A stretch of 13,583 bases of DNA from Myxococcales bacterium (GTDB lineage: Bacteria; Myxococcota; Polyangia; Fen-1088), in contig PMCR01000407.1 in NCBI GenBank assembly GCA_003155465.1, positions 1 through 13,583 on the forward strand, given 5' to 3'. Position 1 is the stretch's first letter, and each line of letters begins with the position of its first letter. Position numbers and translations under genes: made by a program. Shown in pieces: positions 13,477 through 13,583 of the stretch. The notes under the pieces were generated by a model. It worked only from the letters and a program-made list of their open reading frames with translations, did not search any database and was not told where the DNA came from.

Positions 13477-13583
13477 CTAGAGCTCCTCGAACACGGTGTT
13501 GGTGTTGGTGTAGATGCAGATGCTGGCGGCGATGCTCAGGCTGCGCTCCGCGATCTCGCGCGCCGAGAGCTGCGTGTCGGCCA
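13477..13583 (-). CDS. hslV: ATP-dependent protease peptidase subunit HslV (ClpQ), C-terminal 34 residues only
   Basis: The frame enters from the right edge and reads ADTQLSAREIAERSLSIAAS, then ICIYTNTNTVFEEL, to a TAG at 13479-13477. LSAREIAE.SL.IA..ICIYTN...EEL is the conserved C-terminus of HslV, the N-terminal-threonine peptidase of the HslVU complex. The active site lies outside the window. The stop is directly followed by the hslU ATG, and the hslU ribosome-binding site (GAGGAG) encodes the last Glu-Glu, so the two subunits should be translated together. Confidence 0.96.
   Translation of the reverse strand, partial: ADTQLSAREIAERSLSIAASICIYTNTNTVFEEL

Overview
The window comes from a GC-rich bacterial chromosome, most likely a myxobacterium (Myxococcota, Polyangia or Myxococcia). 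Four things point there: a secreted protein ending in a MYXO-CTERM-like sorting signal, a Gly-rich lipoprotein carrying a Myxococcus-type Cys-rich motif (CCGDG...E.CD), a very large Ser/Thr kinase fused to a STAND-type ATPase and a long helical tail, and very high GC in most genes.

Left part (1-3081, all minus strand) is a cell-surface glycan module. It is read right to left: a GtrB-like family 2 glycosyltransferase that should make a polyprenyl-phosphate sugar (3081-2092), a single-pass membrane protein with a C-terminal discoidin-like domain (1984-986), and a polytopic GT-C-like membrane protein (989 to beyond the left edge). The last two genes overlap by an ATGA junction. Together they resemble the donor-synthase plus membrane-transferase logic of Gtr systems, with an added candidate sugar-binding protein.

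Middle (3082-5539) looks disturbed. A lower-GC, plus-strand polytopic membrane protein (3432-5171) is bordered on its left by minus-strand coding debris in two frames (3101-3486). On its right is a short piece that resembles the N-terminus of an integrase-core transposase (5326-5246). This fits an acquired gene that landed upstream of the glycosyltransferase operon.

Next comes a secreted protein (5540-7162) with three PPC-like repeats, an Ala/Gly/Asp minisatellite linker and a MYXO-CTERM-like tail. It converges with a 1258-residue PknK-like kinase-ATPase (10990-7214, minus). Upstream of the kinase on the same strand are a structured leader (11015-11082), a Cys-rich lipoprotein (11959-11129), and the housekeeping hslVU protease operon (hslU 13476-12082; hslV C-terminus from 13583). 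No tRNA, rRNA, CRISPR array or intact mobile element was found.
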